Of a DNA stretch of 39,119 nucleotides, positions 1-8,812 are shown piece after piece. This stretch comes from Phycisphaerales bacterium UBA3190 (GTDB lineage Bacteria > Planctomycetota > Phycisphaerae > Phycisphaerales > UBA1924), in contig DEXG01000008.1 of NCBI GenBank assembly GCA_002364005.1, positions 130,175-169,293 on the forward strand. The letters are read 5' to 3'. The notes beneath the pieces are model-generated. The model searched no databases and was not told where the DNA came from. It saw only the letters and a program-made list of their open reading frames with translations. A program made the position numbers and the translations under genes. Within the stretch, counting starts at the first letter, position 1; every line of letters begins with the position of its first letter.

Positions 1-37
1 GGCTCGTTGTTGTGGCATGGCTCGTAATTGTGTTGGT

Positions 38-1696
38 TCAGACCAGCTCGCCCGACAGACTCAGCTTGTCGGCACCGATGATCTTCGCCCGCACCATCTG
101 CCCGATGTAGTCGCTGGGCTTGGTGGTGCCGTCGCCGGGGACATCGAAGAAGACGATCAGGTCGCCATCGGTTCGTCCCGAGAGCTGGACCATCTCAGCG
201 GTTGGTTCTTCGTCGAGCACGGCGACGGGGGCCTTGCTGACGGCCCCGTTGACGGTGATGCCGACCATGCCCGAGCCGGGCTTGACATCGGTGCCGCGTT
301 TTTTGTGCTCGTGGCGGCTGAGGCCCTCCACGAAGACATCGAACTCACGCCCGACCTGTTCGCGGGCGATGGAATCGGAGATGGCCGTCTGCATGTCGAG
401 CAGCTCGTTGTTGCGGGCACGCTTGACGCTGTCGGGGATGTCGTCGGGGATCTTGTCGTAGGCGACGGTGCCGGGCCTTGGCGAGTACTTGAAGATGAAG
501 CAGTTCTTGTAACGGCTGCGTTCGAGCATCTGCTTGGTCAGCTCGTGGTCCTCGTCGGTCTCGGTGGGGAAGCCGACGATGATGTCGCCGCTGAGCATGA
601 GCGGGCGACCGATCTCGGGCTGGTCGAGGTGCTCTCGAACACGATCGATGAACTCGTTGTACTCCTCGATGGTGTAGCCACGGTTCATCATCTTGAGCAT
701 GCGATTGGACCCGGTCTGGGCGGGCACATGGATGTAGCGGCAGATGCGTGGGCAGTCCCGGATCACCTCGAGCACATCGTCGCCGAAGTCCTTGGGGTAG
801 CTGGTGACGAAGCGCAGCCGCTGGATCGCGGGGACTTCCTCGTGGATGCGATAGAGCAGGTCGGCGAAGGTGGTGGTATTTGCGCCGGCGAAGGCGTCGC
901 GGTGGTGGGAGCCCTTATAGGTGCGTCCCTTCTGGGGCTGGATGACGCCGTCCATGGTCACGGCCGCGTCGTGCTCGAAGCGGTAGTGGTTGACGGTCTG
1001 CCCCAGCAGGGTGATTTCGATGACGCCCGAATCGGCGAGCATCTTGATCTCGTCGATGATGTGCTGTGGCGGGCGATGGATCTCGGCCCCGCGAGTGTGG
1101 GGGACGACGCAGTAGGTGCAGAACTTGTTGCACCCGCGGGTGATGCGGACATAGGCGCTGCGTCGCCCGTCGCTGTCGATGGGCGAGACCATGCGTCCCA
1201 GGTCGAGCGATTCGAGCGAGTCGCCCGCGGCGGCGAGTGTCGATGAGCGTCGTGAGGCGGCGCCCTGCAGTGCGACCTGCTTGGCGCTGCGTCGACGGGC
1301 GAGATCGGGGTCGCTGTCGGCGAGTGACGATTTGGTGCGGACGGCGTTGTCGAGGAGCCCGGGGAGTTTGTCGAGTTCGGCGGGCCCACACATGATGTCG
1401 ACCACGGGCATGCGGGCGATGAGGTCCTTGCCATCGCGCTCGGCCATGCACCCGAGCACGCCGACGACGAGGCCTGGGCGTTCGTGCTTGGCGTTGCTCA
1501 TCTCGCCCAGTCGCGACCAGACCTTCTGTTCGGCGCGTTCGCGCACGGAGCAGGTGTTATAGAGCACGATGTCGGCGTTGTTGGCCTCGCCGGTGAAGCG
1601 ATAGCCCAGTGCGCTGAGGGAGCCGGCGACGAGTTCAGAGTCGAGCTCGTTCATCTGACAGCCGAAGGTCTCGAGATAGACGGTTTTCTGTGCCAT
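38..1696 (-). CDS. miaB: tRNA-2-methylthio-N6-dimethylallyladenosine synthase MiaB
   Basis: Radical-SAM methylthiotransferase that converts i6A37 to ms2i6A37 in tRNAs reading UNN codons. The N-terminal UPF0004 domain carries three cluster cysteines: C13 (TFGCQMN), C49 (YNTCSVRE) and C83 (LGCMAE). The radical SAM motif CNKFCTYC has C189, C193 and C196. The C-terminal end fits a TRAM domain. The ATG at 1696 is chosen because MAQKTVYLETFGCQMN is the family's normal N-terminus; the open frame runs 56 codons further upstream without homology. At 552 residues it is longer than typical MiaB (about 440-475), owing to two insertions, roughly residues 121-168 before the SAM domain and 240-274 within it. 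It is divergent from the histidine kinase gene, with a short shared promoter region. Family assignment is secure; MiaB rather than MtaB/RimO follows from the N-terminal motifs. Confidence 0.96.
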   Translation of the reverse strand: MAQKTVYLETFGCQMNELDSELVAGSLSALGYRFTGEANNADIVLYNTCSVRERAEQKVWSRLGEMSNAKHERPGLVVGVLGCMAERDGKDLIARMPVVDIMCGPAELDKLPGLLDNAVRTKSSLADSDPDLARRRSAKQVALQGAASRRSSTLAAAGDSLESLDLGRMVSPIDSDGRRSAYVRITRGCNKFCTYCVVPHTRGAEIHRPPQHIIDEIKMLADSGVIEITLLGQTVNHYRFEHDAAVTMDGVIQPQKGRTYKGSHHRDAFAGANTTTFADLLYRIHEEVPAIQRLRFVTSYPKDFGDDVLEVIRDCPRICRYIHVPAQTGSNRMLKMMNRGYTIEEYNEFIDRVREHLDQPEIGRPLMLSGDIIVGFPTETDEDHELTKQMLERSRYKNCFIFKYSPRPGTVAYDKIPDDIPDSVKRARNNELLDMQTAISDSIAREQVGREFDVFVEGLSRHEHKKRGTDVKPGSGMVGITVNGAVSKAPVAVLDEEPTAEMVQLSGRTDGDLIVFFDVPGDGTTKPSDYIGQMVRAKIIGADKLSLSGELV

Positions 1697-1704
1697 GGAC
1701 GGGT

Positions 1705-1733
1705 AGTGTACGCTGGGAAGTCCCGATGCCCAA
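1705..1733 (-). promoter_or_regulatory. Promoter of miaB, near-leaderless
   Basis: On the minus strand TTGGGC (1728-1733) and TACACT (1705-1710) are separated by exactly 17 bp, a good sigma-70-type match. Only 8 nt lie between the -10 hexamer and the ATG at 1696, so transcription would start 0-2 nt before the start codon. There is no Shine-Dalgarno sequence. Confidence 0.55.
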
Positions 1734-1753
1734 CCCTTGGCTTCAACTTGGGA

Positions 1754-1759
1754 TAGACT
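1754..1759 (+). promoter_or_regulatory. -10 element before the histidine kinase gene
   Basis: TAGACT lies 7 nt before the GTG start at 1767. No convincing -35 is visible. The position predicts a transcript beginning at or next to the start codon. Confidence 0.35.
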
Positions 1760-1766
1760 CGATGCT

Positions 1767-3485
1767 GTGACCACGATTGAGGACATCCGGGACTGGTTCG
1801 GCGAGCTGTCATTGGCGACCAAATGCCTGCTTTTGGTCGGCGGCGCCACGGCGCTGGTGATCACGATCGCCCTCTCGCTGCCCCTGCTGCGAATGAACGG
1901 GCTGGTCGGGGCGGGCGAGATCGAGCTGGCGCGGACCGCCTACGCGGTCTGGGCCCACGATCACGAGCCCGGGAGCAGCAGCGACGAGTTCAAAGCGTCC
2001 GGGGCCACGATCCGATCGATGACCCGCAATCAGATCGACGCGGAACTGCGCGAAAACCGGTTCCTGGCCCAGTCGATGCAGCGGTTCAACCAGTCCCCGA
2101 CGCGTGTCGAGCACTTCGATGCAGACTGGAACGGCTGGAATCGCGTGTATCGCTATGCCCGGGTGGTGCGGGACAACAACGCCCAGGTCACGGGCGTGGT
2201 CCTGCTGGAGCACCGGGCAGACGGCTCGGGCTGGCTGCTGGTGGTCAACCTTCTTTATGTGTTCGTTGCCGGTGCGGTGGTGCTGGCGGTGGCACTGGTG
2301 GTCTACGCGACCATCATCAATCGCCTGATCCTCAACCCGGTCGCCTCGCTGCAGAAGACGGCCGAGCTGGTCCGGGATGGGGATCTGGAGACGCGATGCC
2401 AGATCGATACGGGCGATGAGTTCGAGGAGCTGGCCGAGACACTGAACCTCATGCTCGTTGAGCTTTCGCGCCAGCGTGACCAGCTGCGTGATGCCAACAA
2501 GGCGATGGACATCAAGCTCACCGAGCTGGCCGAGGCCAACACCGCCCTGTTCGAGTCGGCGCGGCTCAAGGGCGAGTTCCTTGCGAGCGTGTCGCACGAG
2601 CTGCGCACGCCTCTGAACGCGATCATCGGGTTTGCCGAGCTGCTGCTAGAGATCGCCCGCAAGGAGATCGCCGTCGGCGCCGAGGACGACACCCAGCCCA
2701 CCCCCGGGCCGGGTCGGGACATCAACCAGGAGTCGGGCGAGCTGAACAAGCGGGAGCGGTATCTGTTCAACATCGTCAGCGCGGGCCGCACGCTGCTGGA
2801 GATGATCGAATCGCTGCTGGAGATGGCCAAGATCGAGGCGGGGCGTGTGGAGCTGAACTTGGCACCGATGAATCTGAGCGATACCTGCCAGGCGCTCGTG
2901 GGGCTGATCCACCCGCTTGCCCGCAAGAAGGGCATCAAGGTGCAGCTCGATGTGTCTCCTGAGTTGCCGATCATTGAGAGTGACCCGAAGAAGTTTCAGC
3001 AGATCGTGTTCAACCTGTTGTCCAATGCCGTCAAGTTCACGGGCAATGACAACACCGCCGGCGAGATCACGCTGCGTGCCGAGCTGACGCGGGATGACGG
3101 GTCGGGCGAGGATCGGGTGCGGATTTCGATCATCGACAACGGCGAGGGGATCGCTCCGGACGATCAGAAGCGGATCTTTGATAAGTTCCAGCAGGTTGAT
3201 TCGTCGCACACCCGCTCGCACACGGGGACCGGCCTGGGGTTGGCGATCGTGCTTGAGCTGACTCGGTTGTTGCAGGGCGAGATCCAGCTTGTTTCCGAGC
3301 TGGGCTCGGGTTCGATGTTCTCGCTGATCATCCCCACGAGCATCGACAAGCAGGAGTTCGAGGAAGCGAAGCTCGAAGCGAAGTTCCGCGGGGCGTTGCG
3401 TCCGCCGACCAATCAGGCCGAAGCTGGGGCTCAGCCAGTGTCGAGTAAGCAGCCCGCTCAGGAATCTCCGACACAGCCCGGGTAA
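1767..3485 (+). CDS. Orphan membrane sensor histidine kinase (HAMP-HisKA-HATPase)
   Basis: Signal-sensing kinase that autophosphorylates a histidine and passes the phosphate to a response regulator; none is encoded nearby. From the GTG start: TM1 about residues 18-40, an extracytoplasmic sensor region about 41-153, TM2 about 156-182, a HAMP domain to about 235, a short coiled coil, then HisKA with SHELRTPLN (phosphoacceptor His about 277). The ATPase part shows the N box (NLLSNAVKFT), the D box (DNGEGIAP) and GTGLGLAI. The loop between the HisKA helices holds about 20-25 extra residues rich in Asp, Pro and Gly. The tail after the ATPase domain is Pro/Gln rich. A TTG at 1737 would add ten residues; GTG 1767 is preferred because a -10-like TAGACT would lie inside the longer frame. 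Its last 28 bp overlap the end of yraN on the other strand. Ligand unknown. Confidence 0.92.
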   Translation: MTTIEDIRDWFGELSLATKCLLLVGGATALVITIALSLPLLRMNGLVGAGEIELARTAYAVWAHDHEPGSSSDEFKASGATIRSMTRNQIDAELRENRFLAQSMQRFNQSPTRVEHFDADWNGWNRVYRYARVVRDNNAQVTGVVLLEHRADGSGWLLVVNLLYVFVAGAVVLAVALVVYATIINRLILNPVASLQKTAELVRDGDLETRCQIDTGDEFEELAETLNLMLVELSRQRDQLRDANKAMDIKLTELAEANTALFESARLKGEFLASVSHELRTPLNAIIGFAELLLEIARKEIAVGAEDDTQPTPGPGRDINQESGELNKRERYLFNIVSAGRTLLEMIESLLEMAKIEAGRVELNLAPMNLSDTCQALVGLIHPLARKKGIKVQLDVSPELPIIESDPKKFQQIVFNLLSNAVKFTGNDNTAGEITLRAELTRDDGSGEDRVRISIIDNGEGIAPDDQKRIFDKFQQVDSSHTRSHTGTGLGLAIVLELTRLLQGEIQLVSELGSGSMFSLIIPTSIDKQEFEEAKLEAKFRGALRPPTNQAEAGAQPVSSKQPAQESPTQPG

Positions 3486-3850
3486 TGGGTGATCTCGGGT
3501 GTTCGTTGTCCTGGCATGAATCGCACGCTGACCGCGTCGATGCGGATGGGCCTGTCGGCATACGCGGGCATCTGCTTGATGCCCCGCGCCAGGGTGCGGA
3601 GCTTGGCCTGCTTTTTCTGGGTGATGCTGGCGATGGGGTCGATGCGCCGCTTGGCGTCGGGGGCGTAGTCGCGTGCCTTGACCTCGACGATGACGATCGT
3701 GCCCGAGTGTTTTTCCAGGCACAGCAGGTCGATCTCGCCCATGGGCAGGCGGAGGTTCCGGGCGATGGATTTAAACCCGTTGCGTTTCAGGTACCGTTCG
3801 GCTGCGCGTTCCCCGCGCACCCAGACGCTCTGGGGCTTGCGGCTGAGCAT
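3458..3850 (-). CDS. yraN: YraN family protein (UPF0102, restriction-endonuclease-like fold)
   Basis: A 130-residue protein of the UPF0102/YraN family, predicted from fold to be related to Holliday-junction resolvases and other PD-(D/E)xK nucleases; the cellular role is not established. Visible features are the N-terminal G-E-x-A-A-x-x-Y-L pattern (RGERAAERYLKRNGF), the nuclease-like GEIDLL and the EVKAR motif. The ATG at 3850 begins 2 bp after the stop of the upstream lipoprotein gene, so the two are probably co-transcribed. Its 3' end runs 28 bp into the convergent histidine kinase gene, so the two mRNAs would be complementary there. Confidence 0.88.
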   Translation of the reverse strand: MLSRKPQSVWVRGERAAERYLKRNGFKSIARNLRLPMGEIDLLCLEKHSGTIVIVEVKARDYAPDAKRRIDPIASITQKKQAKLRTLARGIKQMPAYADRPIRIDAVSVRFMPGQRTPEITHYPGCVGDS

Positions 3851-3852
3851 CG

Positions 3853-5226
3853 TTACCGTTTGGGTGCGTAGCGTTTGTCGGCGATCTCGAAGAGGCGGAC
3901 GAGCACCTCATCGCGCGTGGAGACGCGTGCACGCTCCTGCAGGCGATCGAAGTACTGCTGCTTCGCTTCCTCGCGTCGTTGTGCCGTGAGTTCGCGTTGG
4001 ATTTTCAGCTGTGCGTCGTAGAGCGAGATGTTCTCCTGCTCCATATCGCTGAGCTTGATCCAATAGATGCTCGAACCAAGCTCGATGGGGCCTGCCGAGT
4101 CGCCGAGTTGCAGCCCGCGGGTCGCTTCGTTCAGAACTTCTGGGCCAAAGAACTGGGTTTCTTCGAATGAGCCGTCGATCAGGATCCGTTGTTGTCCGCC
4201 TTGGTCGGTGTTGTAGTTGTTCAGTGGCCCGGCGGCGATGGTGGCGAAGTCCTCGCCCGAAGCGAGCGCGTCATTGATTTGCTGGACCTTCTCGGTTTCG
4301 TCCTTGAAGGCACGGATCACCAGCAGCACGGCGGTCGGTGGCGGGGAGAACTGGTCGATATCGCGGTCGTATCGCTGCTTGATGTCGCGCCAGGAGACAT
4401 TGACCCGACGGTTGATCTCTCGGTAGAGGGTGAGCTGGACCAGGGTATCGACCTCTTTCTGTCGCAGCGCTTCGTCGAGGGTGATGCCCTCGCGTTCCTG
4501 AATGCGACGCTCGGCCAGCTGGGAGCTGCCGAGGTTTTCAGAGAGGAGGTTGTTTCGAAAGCCGCTGAGGAACGCCTGCAGCCCAACGCGCTGGGTGGGT
4601 GTCAGCGATGCGAGGGCCTCGGCGCGGAGCAGCTCGTCGGCGATGATGCCGTCGAGGCGTTGGGCGATGATTCGTCCGGCGCTGCCGCGCCAGTCGTTGA
4701 TGGGAAGCTGCTGTGCTTCGGCAAGAAGGCGTGCTTCGATCGGGGCGAAGAACGAGCTGGTGAAGATGGGCTTGCCGTTGACATCGCCGACCTTCGCGTC
4801 GAGCAGCTGGAGTCGTCGTGGCGCGTTCGTTTGGTCGGTGCTCCCCGTCTGAGATACGGTGGGGTTGGCGATCTCGACCGGGCGAACGCTCGGCAAGCTC
4901 GGGCTGGGGTTCTGGCTGGGGTTTTGGCCGGGGCTCACCAAAGTGATGCCCTCGGTCGGCGTGCGGGTTTGCTCCGGGGCATCGTGCTGGACGCTGGTTG
5001 GCGCGGTGCTGATGCTGTCGGGCTGCTGTGGGCGTGTCGAGGCCGAAGCGTCGATGGCGATGAAGTCATCCATCGTCAGCGATTCGGGTGATTCGGTTCG
5101 CGGCCCGGAGACTTTGGGGTTGTTGCACCCCGCAGAGAACAGCATCGTGCCCGCACCAAGTACGAGGAACGCGGTGCATCGGGAGCGGTGGAGGGGTCGA
5201 ATAGGGATCATCATGTGTGCTTTCAT
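3853..5226 (-). CDS. Lipoprotein with SurA/PrsA-like (parvulin-type) chaperone architecture
   Basis: A 457-residue predicted lipoprotein: a hydrophobic stretch ends in the lipobox FSAGC, followed by a Ser/Thr/Pro-rich linker of about 90 residues. The rest resembles SurA/PrsA-type peptidyl-prolyl isomerases: a helical N-terminal part (LLAEAQQLP...VISAELL-like pattern, then NLLSENLGSSQLAERRIQE), then a region resembling a rotamase domain (QFSPPPTAVLLVIRAF, INDALASGEDFATIA, GLQLGDSAGPIELGSSIYW) and a charged helical C-terminus. A role in folding exported proteins is inferred; I cannot confirm active-site residues. Start: ATG 5226 gives an n-region plus h-region; ATGs at 5214 and 5211 are alternatives, and none has a good Shine-Dalgarno. 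Upstream partner of yraN; divergent from the DUF1844 gene. Confidence 0.72.
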   Translation of the reverse strand: MKAHMMIPIRPLHRSRCTAFLVLGAGTMLFSAGCNNPKVSGPRTESPESLTMDDFIAIDASASTRPQQPDSISTAPTSVQHDAPEQTRTPTEGITLVSPGQNPSQNPSPSLPSVRPVEIANPTVSQTGSTDQTNAPRRLQLLDAKVGDVNGKPIFTSSFFAPIEARLLAEAQQLPINDWRGSAGRIIAQRLDGIIADELLRAEALASLTPTQRVGLQAFLSGFRNNLLSENLGSSQLAERRIQEREGITLDEALRQKEVDTLVQLTLYREINRRVNVSWRDIKQRYDRDIDQFSPPPTAVLLVIRAFKDETEKVQQINDALASGEDFATIAAGPLNNYNTDQGGQQRILIDGSFEETQFFGPEVLNEATRGLQLGDSAGPIELGSSIYWIKLSDMEQENISLYDAQLKIQRELTAQRREEAKQQYFDRLQERARVSTRDEVLVRLFEIADKRYAPKR

Positions 5227-5238
5227 GCTGTCGGGCGC

Positions 5239-5244
5239 TATGAT
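5239..5244 (+). promoter_or_regulatory. -10 element of the DUF1844 gene promoter
   Basis: TATGAT lies in the 43-bp divergent spacer, 25 nt before the ATG at 5270, which has a GGAG Shine-Dalgarno at 5260-5263. On the opposite strand TAGAAT (5247-5252) could serve the lipoprotein gene. No clear -35 on either strand. Confidence 0.4.
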
Positions 5245-5269
5245 GGATTCTAACCGAACGGAGACCGGC

Positions 5270-5737
5270 ATGTCAGATTCAGAGACCCCGAAAATCATTG
5301 TGGACGACGATTGGAAGTCCTCGGCCAAGGCCGAGAAAGAGAAGCTGGCGGCAGCCGAGAAAGAGAAAGCCGAGCAGGGCGCTGGCCCGGGCGGGCTCCC
5401 AGAGCAGCTGGGCTTCCGTGAGCTGATCAGTCTCTTTGCGACCCAGGCGCTGATGTATCTGGGGGCGATCCCCGATCAGTCGGGGCGTTCGATGGTCTCG
5501 CTCGAGGTGGCCAAGCTCAACATCGATCTGCTCGCGGTCGTCCAGGAGAAGACCAAGGGCAACCTCAGCGATGAGGAGCAGGAAATGATCGATGGCACGG
5601 TCAATGAGCTGCGCATGCAGTTCGTCGAGGTCGCCAAGGCGGTCGAGCAGGCCGCGGCTGATGGGACTCTGGAGCAGATGCAGGACCCCAACGCCAACCC
5701 GATGGGTGGCCCTGCGGGTCCGAATCTCAAGATCTGA
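5270..5737 (+). CDS. DUF1844 domain-containing protein
   Basis: A 155-residue soluble protein. An acidic and Lys/Glu/Ala-rich N-terminus (residues 1-40) precedes the DUF1844 core: LISLFATQALMYLGAIP, then LEVAKLNIDLLAVVQEKTKGNLS, then ELRMQFVEVAKA, with a Pro/Gly/Asn-rich tail. This small family is common in Planctomycetota and other bacteria and has no assigned function. The start at 5270 is fixed by GGAG six nucleotides upstream; the frame is open far upstream but that part is antisense to the lipoprotein gene. It precedes sdhC by 131 bp on the same strand; the spacer probably holds a separate sdh promoter. Confidence 0.88.
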   Translation: MSDSETPKIIVDDDWKSSAKAEKEKLAAAEKEKAEQGAGPGGLPEQLGFRELISLFATQALMYLGAIPDQSGRSMVSLEVAKLNIDLLAVVQEKTKGNLSDEEQEMIDGTVNELRMQFVEVAKAVEQAAADGTLEQMQDPNANPMGGPAGPNLKI

Positions 5738-5828
5738 CCTGATTGCCCGATTCATATCGTGCTTGATCGTTCTGAGCGAGATAGCCGATACAACGAGATA
5801 CTGTCATCGGAACCTGACGCGTTCCAGC

Positions 5829-5840
5829 CCCCGATCGGGG
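5829..5840. repeat. 12-bp perfect palindrome in the sdhC leader
   Basis: CCCCGATCGGGG is self-complementary and lies 28 bp before the sdhC start codon in the 131-bp spacer after the DUF1844 gene. It could be an operator or chance in GC-rich DNA. No T run follows, so it is not a terminator. Confidence 0.3.
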
Positions 5841-5868
5841 CATGCACAATCGAAACCGGAGACTCACG

Positions 5869-6702
5869 GTGAGCGACCAAAGCGGACCAATGCAGAAGCA
5901 CCACTTCCTCTTGCGTCGATTACACTCGCTCACGGGCATTGTCCCGGTGGGCGTGTTCCTGATCATGCACCTGACGACCAACTCCACCATCGCCTGGGGT
6001 GGGCTCAACAGCCGCGCACACGGCGATGGCTGGATCGATCGTTCGATCGCCACCTTCCAGCACGAGGTGGAGTTCATCAACAACATGCCGTTGCTGTTGC
6101 TGATCGAGATCACCCTGTGGGCATCGATCGGGTTCCACTCGATCCTGGGCGTGGTGTACGCGATGTCGGGTCGGCCCAACAACGCGGACTACAAGTATGG
6201 CGGCAACGCCCGCTACACCCTGCAGCGTCTGACGGGCTACTTCGGGATCTTCTTCATCTTTTACCATGTGGCGACGCTGCGGTGGGGCTGGGACTGGCTC
6301 CCGGGTGCCGCCAAATGGTCGCATGAGCACGCCGCCTCAACGCTGGCGCACGCCCTGCAGGGCAGCACCGAGCAGTTCACCACGACGGGGCTGTTTGTTT
6401 CGATCTTCTACTTCATCGGTGTGTCGGCGCTGGTCTTCCACTTCGCCAACGGGCTCTGGACCGCGGCGATCACCTGGGGGCTCACCATCTCACGCAAGGC
6501 CCAGCAGCGATGGGGCTTTGCCTGTGCGGGCTTGGGCGCGGTCTTGATGATCATGGCCTGGGTCTCGGTCGTCGGCTTTGCCACGCTCGATTACGAGCAG
6601 GCCCGGGGTGTCGAGGAAGCGATGAAGCTTGATTCCCTGCCGATCGATTCAGGGAGCCATACCGAGACGGCCGCGGTCGAGCAAACGGACATCGACGGCT
6701 AA
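5869..6702 (+). CDS. sdhC: Succinate dehydrogenase cytochrome b558 subunit SdhC
   Basis: Membrane anchor of complex II: binds haem b and passes electrons from the SdhB iron-sulfur clusters to quinone. The 277-residue protein has about five membrane segments and the family's landmarks: KHHFLLRRLHSLTGIVP at the start, LIMHL after the first hydrophobic stretch, YHVATLRWGWDW and FHFANGLWTAAITWG. The histidines in these segments are the likely haem ligands. It is the single large anchor of the Bacillus/epsilon-type enzyme, so no sdhD is expected and none is present. GTG 5869 is chosen because GGAG sits seven nucleotides upstream; an in-frame ATG at 5842 lacks this. First gene of sdhCAB. Confidence 0.94.
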   Translation: MSDQSGPMQKHHFLLRRLHSLTGIVPVGVFLIMHLTTNSTIAWGGLNSRAHGDGWIDRSIATFQHEVEFINNMPLLLLIEITLWASIGFHSILGVVYAMSGRPNNADYKYGGNARYTLQRLTGYFGIFFIFYHVATLRWGWDWLPGAAKWSHEHAASTLAHALQGSTEQFTTTGLFVSIFYFIGVSALVFHFANGLWTAAITWGLTISRKAQQRWGFACAGLGAVLMIMAWVSVVGFATLDYEQARGVEEAMKLDSLPIDSGSHTETAAVEQTDIDG

Positions 6703-6768
6703 TCGCCGATACACGCACCAATCAGCAACGCGTCCACACGACGCTCAGCAACGAAGAAGAATGAAGAC

Positions 6769-8754
6769 ATGGCTGATGAAAAACGAGTGATTGTCGTCGG
6801 TGGGGGACTCGCGGGGCTCGCGGCTTCGGTCCGCATTGCCGAGGCGGGCGTCCCGGTCGACCTCTTCTCGATGGTCCCGGTCAAGCGATCGCACAGCGTG
6901 TGTGCCCAGGGTGGCATCAACGCGTGCAACGAGGTCGCTCGCCAGCAGGGCTACAGCGAGTACCAGCATTTCGATGAGACACTCATCGGCGGCGACTTCC
7001 TCAACGACCAGCACCCGGTATTGGAGATGGCCAACTGGGCCCCCAAGATCATCGACCTGCTCGATCGCATGGGCGTGCCGTTCAACCGGTCGAGCGAGGG
7101 CTTCCGAGACCTGCGTCTCTTCGGCGGCTCGCTCTTCAAGCGGACCCACTTCGCCGGCGCGACCACCGGGCAGCAGCTGCTCTACGCACTCGACGAGCAG
7201 ACCCGCCGCTTTGCCTCCGAGGGCAAGGTCAACATGATGGAGTTCTGGGAGTTCCTCTACCCGATCACCGAGGGTGAGGGCGAGGACAAGCGGTGCGTGG
7301 GCATCGTGGCCCAGGACATGCGGACGATGCAGATCCGCAGCTTCCGCGCCGATGCCGTCGTCATGGCGACCGGCGGGTGCGGGCTGGTGTTTGGCAAATC
7401 GACCAACTCGATCATCTGCACCGGCGGTGCGGCCTCGCGTTGCTACCAGGCGGGCGCGTGGTATGGCAACCCCGAGATGATCCAGGTCCACCCGACCGCG
7501 ATCCCGGGTGCAGACAAGTGTCGACTGATGTCCGAATCGGCCCGAGGCGAGGGTGGCCGTGTCTGGGTGCCCCGCAAGAAGGGCGACACTCGCAAGCCCA
7601 CCGATATCCCCGAGAACGAACGCTACTACATCCTCGAAGAGCGCTATCCCAAGTATGGGAACCTGGTGCCGCGTGATATCGCAACGCGTGAGATCTTCGA
7701 TGTCTGTGTCAATGAGGGCATGGGGATCAACGGCGGGAACCAGGTCTACCTCGACCTGACCCACAAAGACCCCGAGTACCTGACCCGCAAGCTGGGCGGC
7801 ATTCTCGATATCTACGAGAAGTTTGTGGGTGATGACCCGCGCTACACCCCGATGCGGATCTTCCCGGCCGTGCATTATTCGATGGGCGGCTTGTGGACGA
7901 CCTACACCCCGGGCGACTACCAGCCCGAACAGCCCGGCACCGAGCACAAGCCGGGCAACCCGATCCCGATCGATGCCCAGCCCGGCCACGGCCTGACGAT
8001 CGGTGCGCACAACAACGCGATGACCAACATCACCGGGCTCTACGCGTTCGGCGAGGTGAACTTCGCCTACCACGGCGCGACGCGTCTGGGTGCCAACGCG
8101 CTGCTCAGCTGCATCTTTGATGGTCTGTGCAATGGTGTGTCCGTTGTGAACTATGTGCGTGAGGGTGTCGATACCCCCGCCAGCGAGCTGGACCAGTCGA
8201 TCTTCGACCAGGCCCAGCAGGCCGAGCAGGCGAAGCACGACAAGCTCATGGCCTCGGTGAACACGGGCAAGGGCGACCAGTCGCTCAACCCGTACCAGAT
8301 CGGCCAGGAGATGGGCGAGGTGATGAACGCCGCCTCGACCGTGGTCAAGACCGGCCCGGGTCTGGAGAAGTGCCTGGCCAAACTCGACGAGCTGCGTGAA
8401 CGCTTCAGCAGGGTCGAGCTGGGCGACGGGGCGATGTGGACGAACCAGTCATTGAGCTACGCCCGCAGCGTGGGCGACATGCTTATCCTGGCCGAGGCGA
8501 TCGCCAAGGCCGGGCTGCTGCGTGAGGAATCGCGCGGCTCGCACTACCGGACCGACTTCCCCGAGCGTGACGATGAACGCTTCTGGAAGACCTCGGTTGC
8601 CAAGTTCAACGAAGAAACTGGCAAGAGCGACATCGAGTTTATCGAAGTGAAGGCCGGGCTCGTGAAGCTCCGTCCCCGCAACTACGGCAAGGTCGATTCG
8701 GGCACGAACAAAGAGAAGATCCCACCGAAGCAGGTCGCGCAGGCGAACGCCTGA
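6769..8754 (+). CDS. sdhA: Succinate dehydrogenase/fumarate reductase flavoprotein subunit SdhA
   Basis: Catalytic subunit that oxidises succinate to fumarate with covalently bound FAD, linking the TCA cycle to the quinone pool. The 661-residue protein opens with the dinucleotide-binding motif VVGGGLAGLAA, then HSVCAQGGIN, where the histidine is the likely FAD attachment site. Substrate-site motifs follow: QVHPTAIPG, SESARGEGGRVW with the catalytic arginine, HYSMGGLW and GEVNFAYHGATRLGANALLS. Length and motifs fit the B. subtilis-type SdhA that pairs with a one-protein anchor. It starts 66 bp after sdhC and is followed by sdhB. Confidence 0.97.
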   Translation: MADEKRVIVVGGGLAGLAASVRIAEAGVPVDLFSMVPVKRSHSVCAQGGINACNEVARQQGYSEYQHFDETLIGGDFLNDQHPVLEMANWAPKIIDLLDRMGVPFNRSSEGFRDLRLFGGSLFKRTHFAGATTGQQLLYALDEQTRRFASEGKVNMMEFWEFLYPITEGEGEDKRCVGIVAQDMRTMQIRSFRADAVVMATGGCGLVFGKSTNSIICTGGAASRCYQAGAWYGNPEMIQVHPTAIPGADKCRLMSESARGEGGRVWVPRKKGDTRKPTDIPENERYYILEERYPKYGNLVPRDIATREIFDVCVNEGMGINGGNQVYLDLTHKDPEYLTRKLGGILDIYEKFVGDDPRYTPMRIFPAVHYSMGGLWTTYTPGDYQPEQPGTEHKPGNPIPIDAQPGHGLTIGAHNNAMTNITGLYAFGEVNFAYHGATRLGANALLSCIFDGLCNGVSVVNYVREGVDTPASELDQSIFDQAQQAEQAKHDKLMASVNTGKGDQSLNPYQIGQEMGEVMNAASTVVKTGPGLEKCLAKLDELRERFSRVELGDGAMWTNQSLSYARSVGDMLILAEAIAKAGLLREESRGSHYRTDFPERDDERFWKTSVAKFNEETGKSDIEFIEVKAGLVKLRPRNYGKVDSGTNKEKIPPKQVAQANA

Positions 8755-8812
8755 TCGCACATGAGTACAGACGAACGCACGCAGCCGCGCGTTCGAGTAA
8801 AGGATACGAGTC

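Noticed and set aside
17..1246. 409-codon frame antisense to miaB
   Set aside because: Shadow of miaB; composition is that of complement-strand coding noise.
5829..5840. CCCCGATCGGGG as terminator of the DUF1844 gene
   Set aside because: It has no loop and no T tract; at best it is an operator, so it was listed only as a repeat.
6745..8238. 497-codon frame antisense to sdhA
   Set aside because: Shadow of sdhA, whose motifs are complete on the plus strand.
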